Shown piece after piece: positions 1 to 6,172 of a DNA stretch of 16,767 nucleotides. The notes below the pieces were generated by a model. The model was not told the origin of the DNA. It searched no databases and saw only the letters and a list, made by a program, of their open reading frames with translations. Source of the DNA: Bacteroidales bacterium (GTDB taxonomy: Bacteria; Bacteroidota; Bacteroidia; Bacteroidales; Muribaculaceae); contig JAHZGZ010000184.1 of the NCBI GenBank assembly GCA_019420545.1, forward strand, positions 2,075 through 18,841, in the 5' to 3' direction. The stretch's first letter is position 1. Each line of letters opens with the position of its first letter. Made by a program: the position numbers and the translations under genes.

Positions 1-957
1 GATGGCTTTCACATCGGTAAGCGGGAACAGAAGCCAGCGGCGCATCAGTCGCGCCCCCATCGGGGTCACCGTGCGGTCGAGCACCTGAAGCAGACTGCGA
101 CCGTCCTCGCACAGCGGGTCGACCAATTCGAGATTGCGCACCGTAAACTTGTCGAGACGCACATAAGTGCCCTCCTCAACGCGTGTCAGCTTGGTGATAT
201 GCCCGGTCTGAGTATGGTTGGTGATATCGAGATAATGCAGAATAGCGCCTGCGGCGACGATGGCTGCATGCATGCCATGCACGCCGAATCCTTTGAGCGA
301 CGATGTGGCAAACTGTTTGAGCAGACGGTCGCCGGCGGCATCGTCGGTAAAGATCCAGTCATCAAGTTCGAAGCTCAGGAGCTTGCCCGAGAATTTTTCT
401 TCAAGCAGGCGTCGGTTGCCGCGCTCTACAAGCACCTCCTTGGGCGCGAAGTTGTTGATAAGCTTGTCGACATAGTCGGCATCACCCTCGGCGGCAAAAA
501 ATTCACCGGTAGATATGTCGAGAAACGCCACGCCGACAGTAGCCGAACGTGTGAAATGCACGGCCGCCACGAAATTGTTTTCACGATGATTGAGCACAGT
601 GTCGCTCACCGCCACGCCGGGGGTAACAAGCTCCGTAATACCGCGTTTTACCAGCTTCTTGGTGAGCTTGGGATCCTCAAGCTGCTCGCATATGGCCACA
701 CGCTTACCGGCTCTGACAAGTTTCGGCAGATAGCTGTCGAGAGCATGGTGGGGAAAGCCTGCAAGTTCCACATATTGAGCGGTTCCGTTGGCGCGGCGCG
801 TAAGGGTAATGCCAAGTATCTCTGAGGCAACAATAGCGTCATCCGAAAACGTCTCGTAGAAATCGCCAACACGAAAAAGGAGTATTGCGTCGGGATGCTT
901 GCCTTTCATCTCAACATATTGCTTCATCAGCGGCGTCTCAACTATCTTTTTAGCCAT
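1..957 (-). CDS. mutS: DNA mismatch repair protein MutS, N-terminal part
   Basis: MutS recognises mismatches and short loops in DNA and starts methyl- or nick-directed repair with MutL. Only the first 319 codons are here; the gene runs off the left edge, so the clamp and the C-terminal ATPase are not seen. The protein begins MAKKIVETPLMKQY. The mismatch-binding domain I carries GDFYETF with the Phe-X-Glu wedge at F33-Y34-E35, equivalent to F36/E38 of E. coli. The connector domain follows, and the start of the core domain shows TVTPMGARLMRRWLLFPL. The start is the ATG at 955-957, about 16 bases below the predicted transcription start; no strong ribosome binding site is seen, as is normal in Bacteroidota. 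It is transcribed away from the tRNA fragment. The family assignment is close to certain. Confidence 0.96.
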   Translation of the reverse strand, partial: MAKKIVETPLMKQYVEMKGKHPDAILLFRVGDFYETFSDDAIVASEILGITLTRRANGTAQYVELAGFPHHALDSYLPKLVRAGKRVAICEQLEDPKLTKKLVKRGITELVTPGVAVSDTVLNHRENNFVAAVHFTRSATVGVAFLDISTGEFFAAEGDADYVDKLINNFAPKEVLVERGNRRLLEEKFSGKLLSFELDDWIFTDDAAGDRLLKQFATSSLKGFGVHGMHAAIVAAGAILHYLDITNHTQTGHITKLTRVEEGTYVRLDKFTVRNLELVDPLCEDGRSLLQVLDRTVTPMGARLMRRWLLFPLTDVKAI

Positions 958-979
958 TTATTCTATTCGGTTAATGATG

Positions 980-1011
980 TAAAGTTACGATTTTGGCCCA
1001 AGCCGTGCAAA
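980..1011 (-). promoter_or_regulatory. Predicted mutS promoter
   Basis: On the minus strand TTTG (1011-1008) is followed after exactly 20 bases by TAACTTTA (987-980). This matches the Bacteroidota primary sigma factor consensus TTTG-N19-21-TAnnTTTG except for the last base. The implied start of transcription is near 973-976, giving a leader of about 16-19 bases for mutS. Confidence 0.55.
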
Positions 1012-1206
1012 TCCGCGCCCACGATTTCGCCACGAATTGCCTGCCGTACACCCGAATTAGCCCGTAAAATCCCCTATCATTTTCATTATTCAACGATAAA
1101 CTCCCCGCTCATTTTCTGTTCTTCTCACGTTTCCCCGTTTTCAGCTTCCACTTTCCAGTTCAATCTTTCTTTCCAAAATTTCCATTAAAAAATTTTCGGT
1201 GTACTT

Positions 1207-1238
1207 CTTGTATAATCAAAAACATTTCGCTACCTTTG
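1207..1238 (+). promoter_or_regulatory. Predicted promoter upstream of the tRNA fragment
   Basis: CTTG (1207-1210), 20 bases, then TACCTTTG (1231-1238), a perfect Bacteroidota -7 box with a near-consensus -33 box. Transcription would begin around 1242-1245, only a few bases before the truncated tRNA. This is where the promoter of an intact tRNA gene would be expected, apart from the missing 5' part of the tRNA. Confidence 0.6.
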
Positions 1239-1246
1239 CAACGCAA

Positions 1247-1300
1247 AGAGCGCGACACTGGCAGTGTCGAGGTGAGCGGTTCGAGTCCGCTATACTCCAC
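1247..1300 (+). pseudogene. 5'-truncated tRNA-Ala(GGC)
   Basis: The sequence folds as the 3' two thirds of a tRNA. It contains the 3' D-stem strand GAGC (1248-1251), base 26 (G1252), an anticodon stem CGACA/TGTCG of five perfect pairs, the loop CTGGCAG with anticodon GGC (1260-1262), a five-base variable loop, a T arm AGCGG/CCGCT with loop TTCGAGT, then the 3' acceptor strand ATACTCC and discriminator A1299. Anticodon GGC reads GCC alanine codons, and U at position 70 fits the G3:U70 alanine identity pair. The 5' acceptor strand, the 5' D-stem strand and the GG of the D loop (about 20 bases) are missing: no GGGGTAT or GGAGTAT with GCTC lies upstream. It cannot form a normal tRNA. It has a promoter upstream and a terminator downstream, so a half-tRNA transcript is possible. 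An in-place deletion, a remnant attachment site or an assembly error are the alternatives. Confidence 0.75.
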
Positions 1301-1306
1301 TTTACC

Positions 1307-1343
1307 AGCCGAATCGGAAAGAAATTTCTGATTCGGTTTTGTT
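1307..1343 (+). terminator. Rho-independent terminator after the tRNA fragment
   Basis: CCGAATCGGAAA (1309-1320) pairs with TTTCTGATTCGG (1325-1336) in a 12 bp stem with one G-U pair, closed by a GAAA tetraloop and followed by TTTTGTT. It sits 8 bases after the tRNA 3' end and should separate this transcript from mntA-hepT. Confidence 0.85.
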
Positions 1344-1369
1344 ATATTGGTACCAAACCATTATATTTG
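1338..1369 (+). promoter_or_regulatory. Predicted mntA-hepT promoter
   Basis: TTTG (1338-1341), 20 bases, then TATATTTG (1362-1369), a perfect match to the Bacteroidota consensus in both boxes. The -33 box is part of the T tract of the preceding terminator. The implied transcription start is near 1373-1376, so the ATG at 1377 would have almost no leader. Confidence 0.65.
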
Positions 1370-1376
1370 CATCCGT

Positions 1377-1688
1377 ATGAAGCTGATAGAGATGAACATC
1401 GACAAAATCATCGCCCTGTGCAAAAAGTACAAGGTAGCAAAACTGTGGGTATTCGGCTCCATACTCACACCGCGCTTCAACGACCAGAGCGACATCGATT
1501 TTCTTGTCGACTTCGATGATAAGCGTATCGAACTGCTTGACTATGCCGATAATTTTTTCGACTTCATTCATGAAATCGAAGCTGTTGTGGGCCGAAAGGT
1601 CGACATGGTCGTAAACAAATCGATTAAAAACCGCTTCTTCCGCGCAGAAGTTGATGCAACCCGCCGACTGTTATGGAGCGTACAATGA
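1377..1688 (+). CDS. mntA: MNT-domain antitoxin MntA (type VII toxin-antitoxin)
   Basis: Minimal nucleotidyltransferase of 103 residues. In characterised type VII systems MntA neutralises its partner HepT by adding AMP groups to the tyrosine of the RX4HXY motif. The GSX10DXD signature is complete: G27-S28, ten residues, then D39-I40-D41, in FGSILTPRFNDQSDIDFLVD. A later acidic residue in VDMVV (D76) fits the third metal ligand. The ATG at 1377 gives the MKLIE start that I recall as common in Bacteroidales relatives; the ATG at 1392 (MNIDK) is the alternative and would leave a leader of about 18 bases, and a TTG at 1347 lies upstream of the predicted transcription start. The stop codon overlaps the hepT start as ATGA, so the two are translationally coupled. 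The pair is more AT-rich than the surrounding genes, which fits acquisition by transfer. Confidence 0.87.
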   Translation: MKLIEMNIDKIIALCKKYKVAKLWVFGSILTPRFNDQSDIDFLVDFDDKRIELLDYADNFFDFIHEIEAVVGRKVDMVVNKSIKNRFFRAEVDATRRLLWSVQ

Positions 1689-2008
1689 ATAAGACCCTCG
1701 AGGATATCCTGAGTGCCATTTTGGAGATCGATTCTTTTTTTGAAACTCGCCCAAAACGGTACGACGTATATCTTTCGGATGTATGTTTGCGTCGCGCTGT
1801 CGAACGCAACATAACAATAATTGGCGAAGCTATGAACCGGCTGCTGAAAACGGCGCCCGACATCGAGATTACAGCGGCACGCAGGATTGTGGACACACGC
1901 AATTATGTGATTCATGGCTACGATAGCGTTACTGATGATATAATCTGGGGAATCGTAGTACGACACCTTCCCCTGCTTAAAACCGAAGTAGAAAAACTGT
2001 TGGATTGA
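1685..2008 (+). CDS. hepT: HEPN-domain RNase toxin HepT (DUF86)
   Basis: All-alpha HEPN protein of 107 residues of the DUF86/HepT family. The active-site motif RX4HXY is intact at R72-N-Y-V-I-H77-G-Y79; R and H form the RNase site and Y is the target of AMPylation by MntA. The central segment RRAVERNITIIGEAMNR is the usual conserved helix of this family. Characterised homologues act as RNases, and in one cyanobacterial system HepT removes nucleotides from tRNA 3' ends; the target here is not known. The ATG at 1685 overlaps the mntA stop and is preferred to the in-frame ATG at 1673. Because both the toxin and antitoxin motifs are intact, the module is probably functional. Confidence 0.9.
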   Translation: MNKTLEDILSAILEIDSFFETRPKRYDVYLSDVCLRRAVERNITIIGEAMNRLLKTAPDIEITAARRIVDTRNYVIHGYDSVTDDIIWGIVVRHLPLLKTEVEKLLD

Positions 2009-2098
2009 CTTCCTCAGTTAAAATTGATACAATCATCTCCTATATTCTTCTGAAAGCGGCCAATAAGACCTATGATTTATTGTGCTGAACTTCTCCAC

Positions 2099-2124
2099 GC
2101 TCCACACAGGATGGTGTGTGGAGC
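2099..2124. repeat. Perfect 10 bp inverted repeat
   Basis: GCTCCACACA (2099-2108) pairs with TGTGTGGAGC (2115-2124) around the six-base loop GGATGG. No T run follows on either strand, so it is not a typical intrinsic terminator, though it is the first strong hairpin after hepT and could protect or end that mRNA. Confidence 0.6.
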
Positions 2125-2171
2125 GACATACAATTTACGAGAAAGGCACATATTAACCTAAGCAATGTAAA

Positions 2172-2224
2172 ACTTTTGATAAAGGTGCTAAAAATGGGCT
2201 TGGGGAGCCAACTTTTATCGAAGT
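2172..2224. repeat. Two-tier hairpin
   Basis: The outer arms 2172-2185 and 2212-2224 form about 13 pairs with one bulged T and two G-U pairs. Inside, GGCT (2197-2200) pairs with AGCC (2206-2209) around TGGGG. It is the first of three consecutive hairpins ending at 2419. Confidence 0.5.
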
Positions 2225-2242
2225 CTGACGGTTATGCTTATA

Positions 2243-2379
2243 CTTCCGGCAAGAGCGGGGGCGGTCCTGAAAGGATGTATGCAAAGTTTCCCGACGGAAC
2301 TGCAAGAGCCCGGACACACTGTAATGGCTCTCACTATAGAAACCCCAAATCGGACGTTCCCGCTCTTACCATCCGGAAG
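2243..2379. repeat. Long imperfect inverted repeat (structured RNA or MITE-like)
   Basis: CTTCCGG (2243-2249) pairs with CCGGAAG (2373-2379), and AAGAGCGGG (2251-2259) with CCCGCTCTT (2359-2367); the break between them is one base on one side and five on the other. Pairing continues inward less perfectly through GGTCC and GGAC. The enclosed 99 bases contain a smaller GAGCC/GGCTC hairpin. A 16 bp two-block stem at this distance is not expected by chance. No flanking target-site duplication was identified, so I cannot choose between an RNA fold and a small transposon remnant. Confidence 0.6.
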
Positions 2380-2400
2380 CCGGCTACGGAGGACAGCAAT

Positions 2401-2419
2401 ACTTCCCGCGCCGGGAAGT
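2401..2419. repeat. Perfect 8 bp hairpin
   Basis: ACTTCCCG (2401-2408) pairs with CGGGAAGT (2412-2419) around a three-base loop CGC. It follows the 2243-2379 structure by 21 bases and shares the CTTCC/GGAAG theme of its outer arms. Confidence 0.55.
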
Positions 2420-2638
2420 AGAACCTAACTGAAAGGAGGCACAAAGGCATAGAACCACAACCGACCATACATAGCCGGACAGAGGCCTCAAAAGCAGTAT
2501 GCCACAATCCTCTGTTGAGAATCGAATCAAAGATAACTTATTGCACCAATCCTATATTGTGTGCGGATCCAGCAGCATTGGATGCCTAAATAAATCTCTA
2601 CAACAATCTTATCCATCTGCTGTCATTATATTATCCCC

Positions 2639-2688
2639 GGAGGAGACTCCGACCCTTATGCAGGTCGGCGCCTCCTCTTCCTTTTTTC
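2639..2688 (+). terminator. Rho-independent terminator
   Basis: GAGGAGACTCCGACC (2640-2654) pairs with GGTCGGCGCCTCCTC (2663-2677), 13 of 15 positions, loop CTTATGCA, followed by TTCCTTTTTT. The T run on the plus strand means that it ends a plus-strand transcript, either a long mntA-hepT message or an unannotated RNA starting within 2009-2639. Confidence 0.75.
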
Positions 2689-2691
2689 AGC

Positions 2692-2718
2692 CGGAAGCTT
2701 AACTTGATAAAGCTTCCG
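2692..2718. repeat. Perfect 9 bp inverted repeat
   Basis: CGGAAGCTT (2692-2700) and AAGCTTCCG (2710-2718) with a nine-base spacer. No T run follows on either strand. It sits between the plus-strand terminator and the 9-base tandem repeat, in the convergent zone. Confidence 0.6.
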
Positions 2719-2753
2719 CACAGAGAGCACAGAAAGCACAGAAAGCACAGAGG
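2718..2753. repeat. Four tandem copies of a 9-base unit
   Basis: GCACAGAGA, GCACAGAAA, GCACAGAAA, GCACAGAGG follow directly on each other. Similar GCACAAAG words occur near 2436 and 10765, so this looks like a family of dispersed intergenic repeats. Its open frame (HRKHRKHRGH on the plus strand) is a by-product of the repeat. Confidence 0.7.
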
Positions 2754-2837
2754 CCACCAAGCCGAAGAAACGAAGTGGTCCTGTTTTGTCCAAGCGTGGT
2801 GCTTCAGCGCCACAACCATCCACTCCAAAAAAAGCAA

Positions 2838-5800
2838 TCAGCGGGTGGCGCGGAGGGCTTTGATTTCCTTGGGAGTGAGGGGGTCACCCTTGCCGTTGAT
2901 ACCGCGCACATAGACGGCGCCGTCGGTCATGGGGATCACAACCGGAGCAGGACGCACGTCGATCCGGCATACCCACTGGCCGTCGATAAAGTCAAACTCG
3001 GGATTCACATAGTCGGGATAGAGCACCACACCCTCGGGCGCGGCACCGAAATGGCGGCGCATGCCGTTGTCGAGCAGCAGACGGAACTTGTCCTTGACAT
3101 CCTGAAGATCATAGTCGTCGATGCCGCCGTTGAGATACACAAAGTCGCCGTGAAGCCCCACCGGCAGACCGGCATTGTTTACGCCGATGAAGAGCGTGCC
3201 ACCCTTCTGGTTGAGCATTGCGTCGATGCCCTTCATTATGTCGGCCACCTGCAGGCGCGGGTCGGCCTTCATATGGCGGTCGCGCTCTGGAGGGAAAATA
3301 AGCGAAGTCTTGAACTCGGTATAGAGATCCTCCTCCTGGGCCACGCGCGTATGCAGCGTGTCGGGCATGCGCAGGTCAAGCAGCCGGTATATCTCGCGTT
3401 TGAGCGACTGGCGGGCCTCATACACCTCGATACCGCGCAGAAAGTTGTACGACATCACCAGACGGGCCAGAGCACTGAGCGTGGTATTGTCACCGCTCGA
3501 CGCGGCATCGACTAGCGCACCCGACTCCTGCCATGGTGTGTCGAGGCGCGACAGCACGCGCAGCAGCATCAGGCGTCGCCGCGTGTCGGGATCACCCTGC
3601 GCGAGCATGGATGCGCGGCGGTCAAGAGCGTCAAACTTCTCGCGATCGATACGTCCCACCGCCGCAAATGCCCACAGCGCCTCTACCAGCGCCATCTTCA
3701 CCGAATAGACCTCACTCAGGAATGTATCGTCGAGTATGGCCGACAGCAGACGCGCCAGCGCAAGATGGTTATAGGTAGGCACATAGTCGGTATGGCGCAA
3801 CGTGGCCACACTGTCGACCAGACGAATAAGCTCACGCACCTCCTCGGGTTGGAGATACACCTCAGGCTCAGTGGGCGCAGGCATCTCCTCTTCCGCGTCG
3901 GCCCCTACAGCGGGAGCATAAAGCGCTCCGTCGGCATAACGGCTCAGCAGATAGTAGAACGCATTGCGCTTGAAGCGGAACAGATTGTCGTCCTTCTCCT
4001 CCGTATCCACAAAATGGCCGTTGATAAACAGCTTGTTGTCGGGCCGCGCATTGATATAGTCAACGCAGGTATATACCACCTCATTGGCCATCAGCTCATC
4101 GGCCGGAGCCTTGAAAACCACGGGAAAACCGGCATCGGTAACCCCAAACCACTGGTTTGTGGCCGCACGATAGTCGTAGAGGAACGTACGGCACTCCTCC
4201 TTCGTGTCGCGGGCCTCCGAAGCGAGGCGAATGGTCAGATCGCGGATCCCCTTGCGCATCGAGAAGCGCATCATGCCGGTTGCGGGATCGATTTCTTCGA
4301 CCGTCGCCCTCAGCAGGAACGGCCGCCCGCTGTCGAAATCCACAAAGTCCTCGACCTTGGCCGCGAGGGGATATATCACTATGTCGAAAGTATTGATTGT
4401 GCCCTGCCCCGTATAACCCGGTTCTTCCACCATACAGAGGAAGTTATGGGGATTGTCGGGCATAGCGCTTACCACGCGCACGAGCACTGACTGACCGACC
4501 TCCGGGCGCACTGTCCGTGTCGGGGCCTCCCCTTTTGATGTCGAAATTTTCTGCGGAGCGGTAAGCGTATGCTGCAGATCGTTCCACACGAGTTGCAGAC
4601 GGCTCAGATCGGTAATATCGGCACTGAATTTCTCGCTTAGCTTGTCGCCCACCAATGCCTGCACGCGGCGCGGAGCAAACATGTCAGAAGGTATGGCATT
4701 GTGCGCCCCTTCGCTGTCGGGATGCGACAGGGTAATCACTCCGTCGCGCAGCTTTATTACCGCCGTGCTCCCCTCGTATACGCCCTGCACCGCCATGCCG
4801 TGGTGCTGTATCGGACGCAGCAGACGCGTGGAGCATAGCAGCGACACGTCGTCAAGATCATTCCAGCCAAACTCTATCGCGTCCTCGTTTTCTCCCAACA
4901 ACGTGCAGAATGCCTTGTCGATAAGTTCCGAGCTACGCTTGTCGATAAGCATCGACGCATAGCGGTAAAGCATGGCACGGTAAAGGTTCCACGACGAGAA
5001 GTCACGGCCCGAAGTCAGCAACAGCTGCAACGCCAGAGCCACGATCATCTCGCGGACGGATGCTTTGTTTACAGCGTCGACCAGTTTGCTCTCATTCTGT
5101 ATGAAGATGTCGAGCATTTCGATAAACGCCTTACTGTAGAGCTTGTCGAAGCGTGGTTGCGCGTGGCGGTCGCGTATGATGTCGAATATGTCGGCCACAT
5201 AGCGGCGCAGATATTCCGTGCGCAGCGTAAAGAGCGACATGAGCACACGCATGCGGCGCTCGGGCTGATAGAGATAGCCTGAAAGTTTCAGCGTGTCGAT
5301 CGCGTCGTCGATAAACGCCTGCTCCCTGCCGTCGAGCAGCAGCCATATTGCCTCGCGGTAGTCGCCTGCATGGGTGATGATGCGCGACAGGCGCGCCTGA
5401 ATGCCGTCGTGCGACGACACCGGGAATGCACCGAGTATGCTGCCGCGCTCGAGCACCCCAGTGGCGATAGCGATATAGCGCTCAAGCCAGCGGAGCTTGC
5501 GGCGCATATACTCCTCACGGCGTGGCGCACCCTTGGGGTTAAGCCACTGCGCGAAGTTGCGCTCCACCGCCTCAAGAGCGGCTATCACCCACCGCGGATC
5601 GGAATTCTCACAGAGAGCAAGCGCCTCGCCCAGCACACTGTGGGCGCGCATGAATGCCATGATCCAGTCGCCGGTAATCGCACCCTCCGGGTCGAACATC
5701 GCTATCTGGTCGGGGGTGACACTCTTTCTGGCAGAGCGTTCTTTCTCATAGTCGACAAGCGACAGGTGCAACGCGCCGTCGGCGATACCCTTTACCCGGC

Positions 5801-6164
5801 ACACGATACGCTTGAAACGCTGAAGCTTGCGGCGTCCGAAGTCGGTAAGCGGGAATGTGAACCCGTTGAGATCGTCGCGCACCTTGTAGCCACCGGCCTG
5901 CAGGTCGGAGAGCACACAGAAAGCGTAATCCTCACCTACGGTATAAAACTGCGGAAGTATCGTGTCGAGATCCTGCTCCATCTTGCCGTCGGACCGCAGT
6001 ACACATGTAATGCTTTCCGGCAGATTGTCGCGCTGGAAATTATATGCCGGCACACGATAGGTGCGGCCGAACGCATTGATATTGAAGAAGAGTTTTCCCG
6101 ACTCACGGTTGACCTCGATCTCACGGGCCGGGAACGTATATTTCTTACCTTTGTCGGGAATCAT
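2838..6164 (-). CDS. Large protein of unknown function with C-terminal AlbA_2 domain
   Basis: A protein of 1108 residues. From about residue 944 it has an AlbA_2 (Schlafen-type, PF04326-like) domain: DLYTEFKTSL, then IDAMLNQKGGTLFIGVNNAG, then VYVRGINGK near the end. This domain is a putative nucleic-acid-binding fold, found in Schlafen proteins and many uncharacterised bacterial regulators. The first 140 residues and the stretch near 555-645 (VGQSVLVRVV ... LLRATVEEI ... MRFSMRKG) look like beta-rich, possibly S1/OB-like segments; this is inference. Residues 165-450 and 770-930 look alpha-helical. No signal peptide or membrane segment is seen, so it is probably cytoplasmic. The start is ATG 6164, 8 bases after the queF stop; a TTG at 6170 would add two residues. 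After the stop comes a run of seven T on the minus strand without a clear stem. The specific function is unknown to me. Confidence 0.9.
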   Translation of the reverse strand: MIPDKGKKYTFPAREIEVNRESGKLFFNINAFGRTYRVPAYNFQRDNLPESITCVLRSDGKMEQDLDTILPQFYTVGEDYAFCVLSDLQAGGYKVRDDLNGFTFPLTDFGRRKLQRFKRIVCRVKGIADGALHLSLVDYEKERSARKSVTPDQIAMFDPEGAITGDWIMAFMRAHSVLGEALALCENSDPRWVIAALEAVERNFAQWLNPKGAPRREEYMRRKLRWLERYIAIATGVLERGSILGAFPVSSHDGIQARLSRIITHAGDYREAIWLLLDGREQAFIDDAIDTLKLSGYLYQPERRMRVLMSLFTLRTEYLRRYVADIFDIIRDRHAQPRFDKLYSKAFIEMLDIFIQNESKLVDAVNKASVREMIVALALQLLLTSGRDFSSWNLYRAMLYRYASMLIDKRSSELIDKAFCTLLGENEDAIEFGWNDLDDVSLLCSTRLLRPIQHHGMAVQGVYEGSTAVIKLRDGVITLSHPDSEGAHNAIPSDMFAPRRVQALVGDKLSEKFSADITDLSRLQLVWNDLQHTLTAPQKISTSKGEAPTRTVRPEVGQSVLVRVVSAMPDNPHNFLCMVEEPGYTGQGTINTFDIVIYPLAAKVEDFVDFDSGRPFLLRATVEEIDPATGMMRFSMRKGIRDLTIRLASEARDTKEECRTFLYDYRAATNQWFGVTDAGFPVVFKAPADELMANEVVYTCVDYINARPDNKLFINGHFVDTEEKDDNLFRFKRNAFYYLLSRYADGALYAPAVGADAEEEMPAPTEPEVYLQPEEVRELIRLVDSVATLRHTDYVPTYNHLALARLLSAILDDTFLSEVYSVKMALVEALWAFAAVGRIDREKFDALDRRASMLAQGDPDTRRRLMLLRVLSRLDTPWQESGALVDAASSGDNTTLSALARLVMSYNFLRGIEVYEARQSLKREIYRLLDLRMPDTLHTRVAQEEDLYTEFKTSLIFPPERDRHMKADPRLQVADIMKGIDAMLNQKGGTLFIGVNNAGLPVGLHGDFVYLNGGIDDYDLQDVKDKFRLLLDNGMRRHFGAAPEGVVLYPDYVNPEFDFIDGQWVCRIDVRPAPVVIPMTDGAVYVRGINGKGDPLTPKEIKALRATR

Positions 6165-6172
6165 ATTCAAAG

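Larger units (their letters stand above)
2009..2837. other. Long gene-free region between convergent units
   Basis: About 830 bases with no ORF that I recognise or that has convincing start and composition; the open frames at 2116-2421 and 2234-2428 overlap each other and resemble no family I know. The region holds hairpins at 2099-2124, 2172-2224, 2243-2379, 2401-2419 and 2692-2718, a plus-strand terminator at 2639-2688, and a 9-base tandem repeat at 2718-2753. It separates the plus-strand mntA-hepT unit from the 3' end of the minus-strand AlbA_2 operon. It could be a decayed mobile segment or encode a structured RNA. Confidence 0.6.

Noticed and set aside
1198..1251. GGTGTAC at 1198-1204 as the missing 5' acceptor strand of the tRNA
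   Set aside because: Only 5 of 7 positions pair with ATACTCC, the spacing to the D-stem remnant is far too long, and it falls inside the promoter region.
1247..1300. tRNA fragment as a clear att site of an integrated element
   Set aside because: A duplicated 3' end next to the native terminator would place the element on the left, but there only 290 bases separate it from mutS, no integrase is seen, and a promoter lies exactly in place. Kept only as an alternative.
1568..1966. Minus-strand ORFs of 132 and 92 codons across mntA-hepT
   Set aside because: They lie opposite two genes with intact family motifs and show no family resemblance.
2116..2428. Plus-strand ORFs of 101 and 64 codons in the gene-free region
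   Set aside because: They overlap each other in different frames, cross three hairpins, and have no recognisable domain or start signal. Open frames in a structured segment are a more likely explanation.
2692..2718. Hairpin CGGAAGCTT/AAGCTTCCG as terminator of the AlbA_2 operon
   Set aside because: No T run follows it on the minus strand, where the next bases are GCTGAAAAAAGG.
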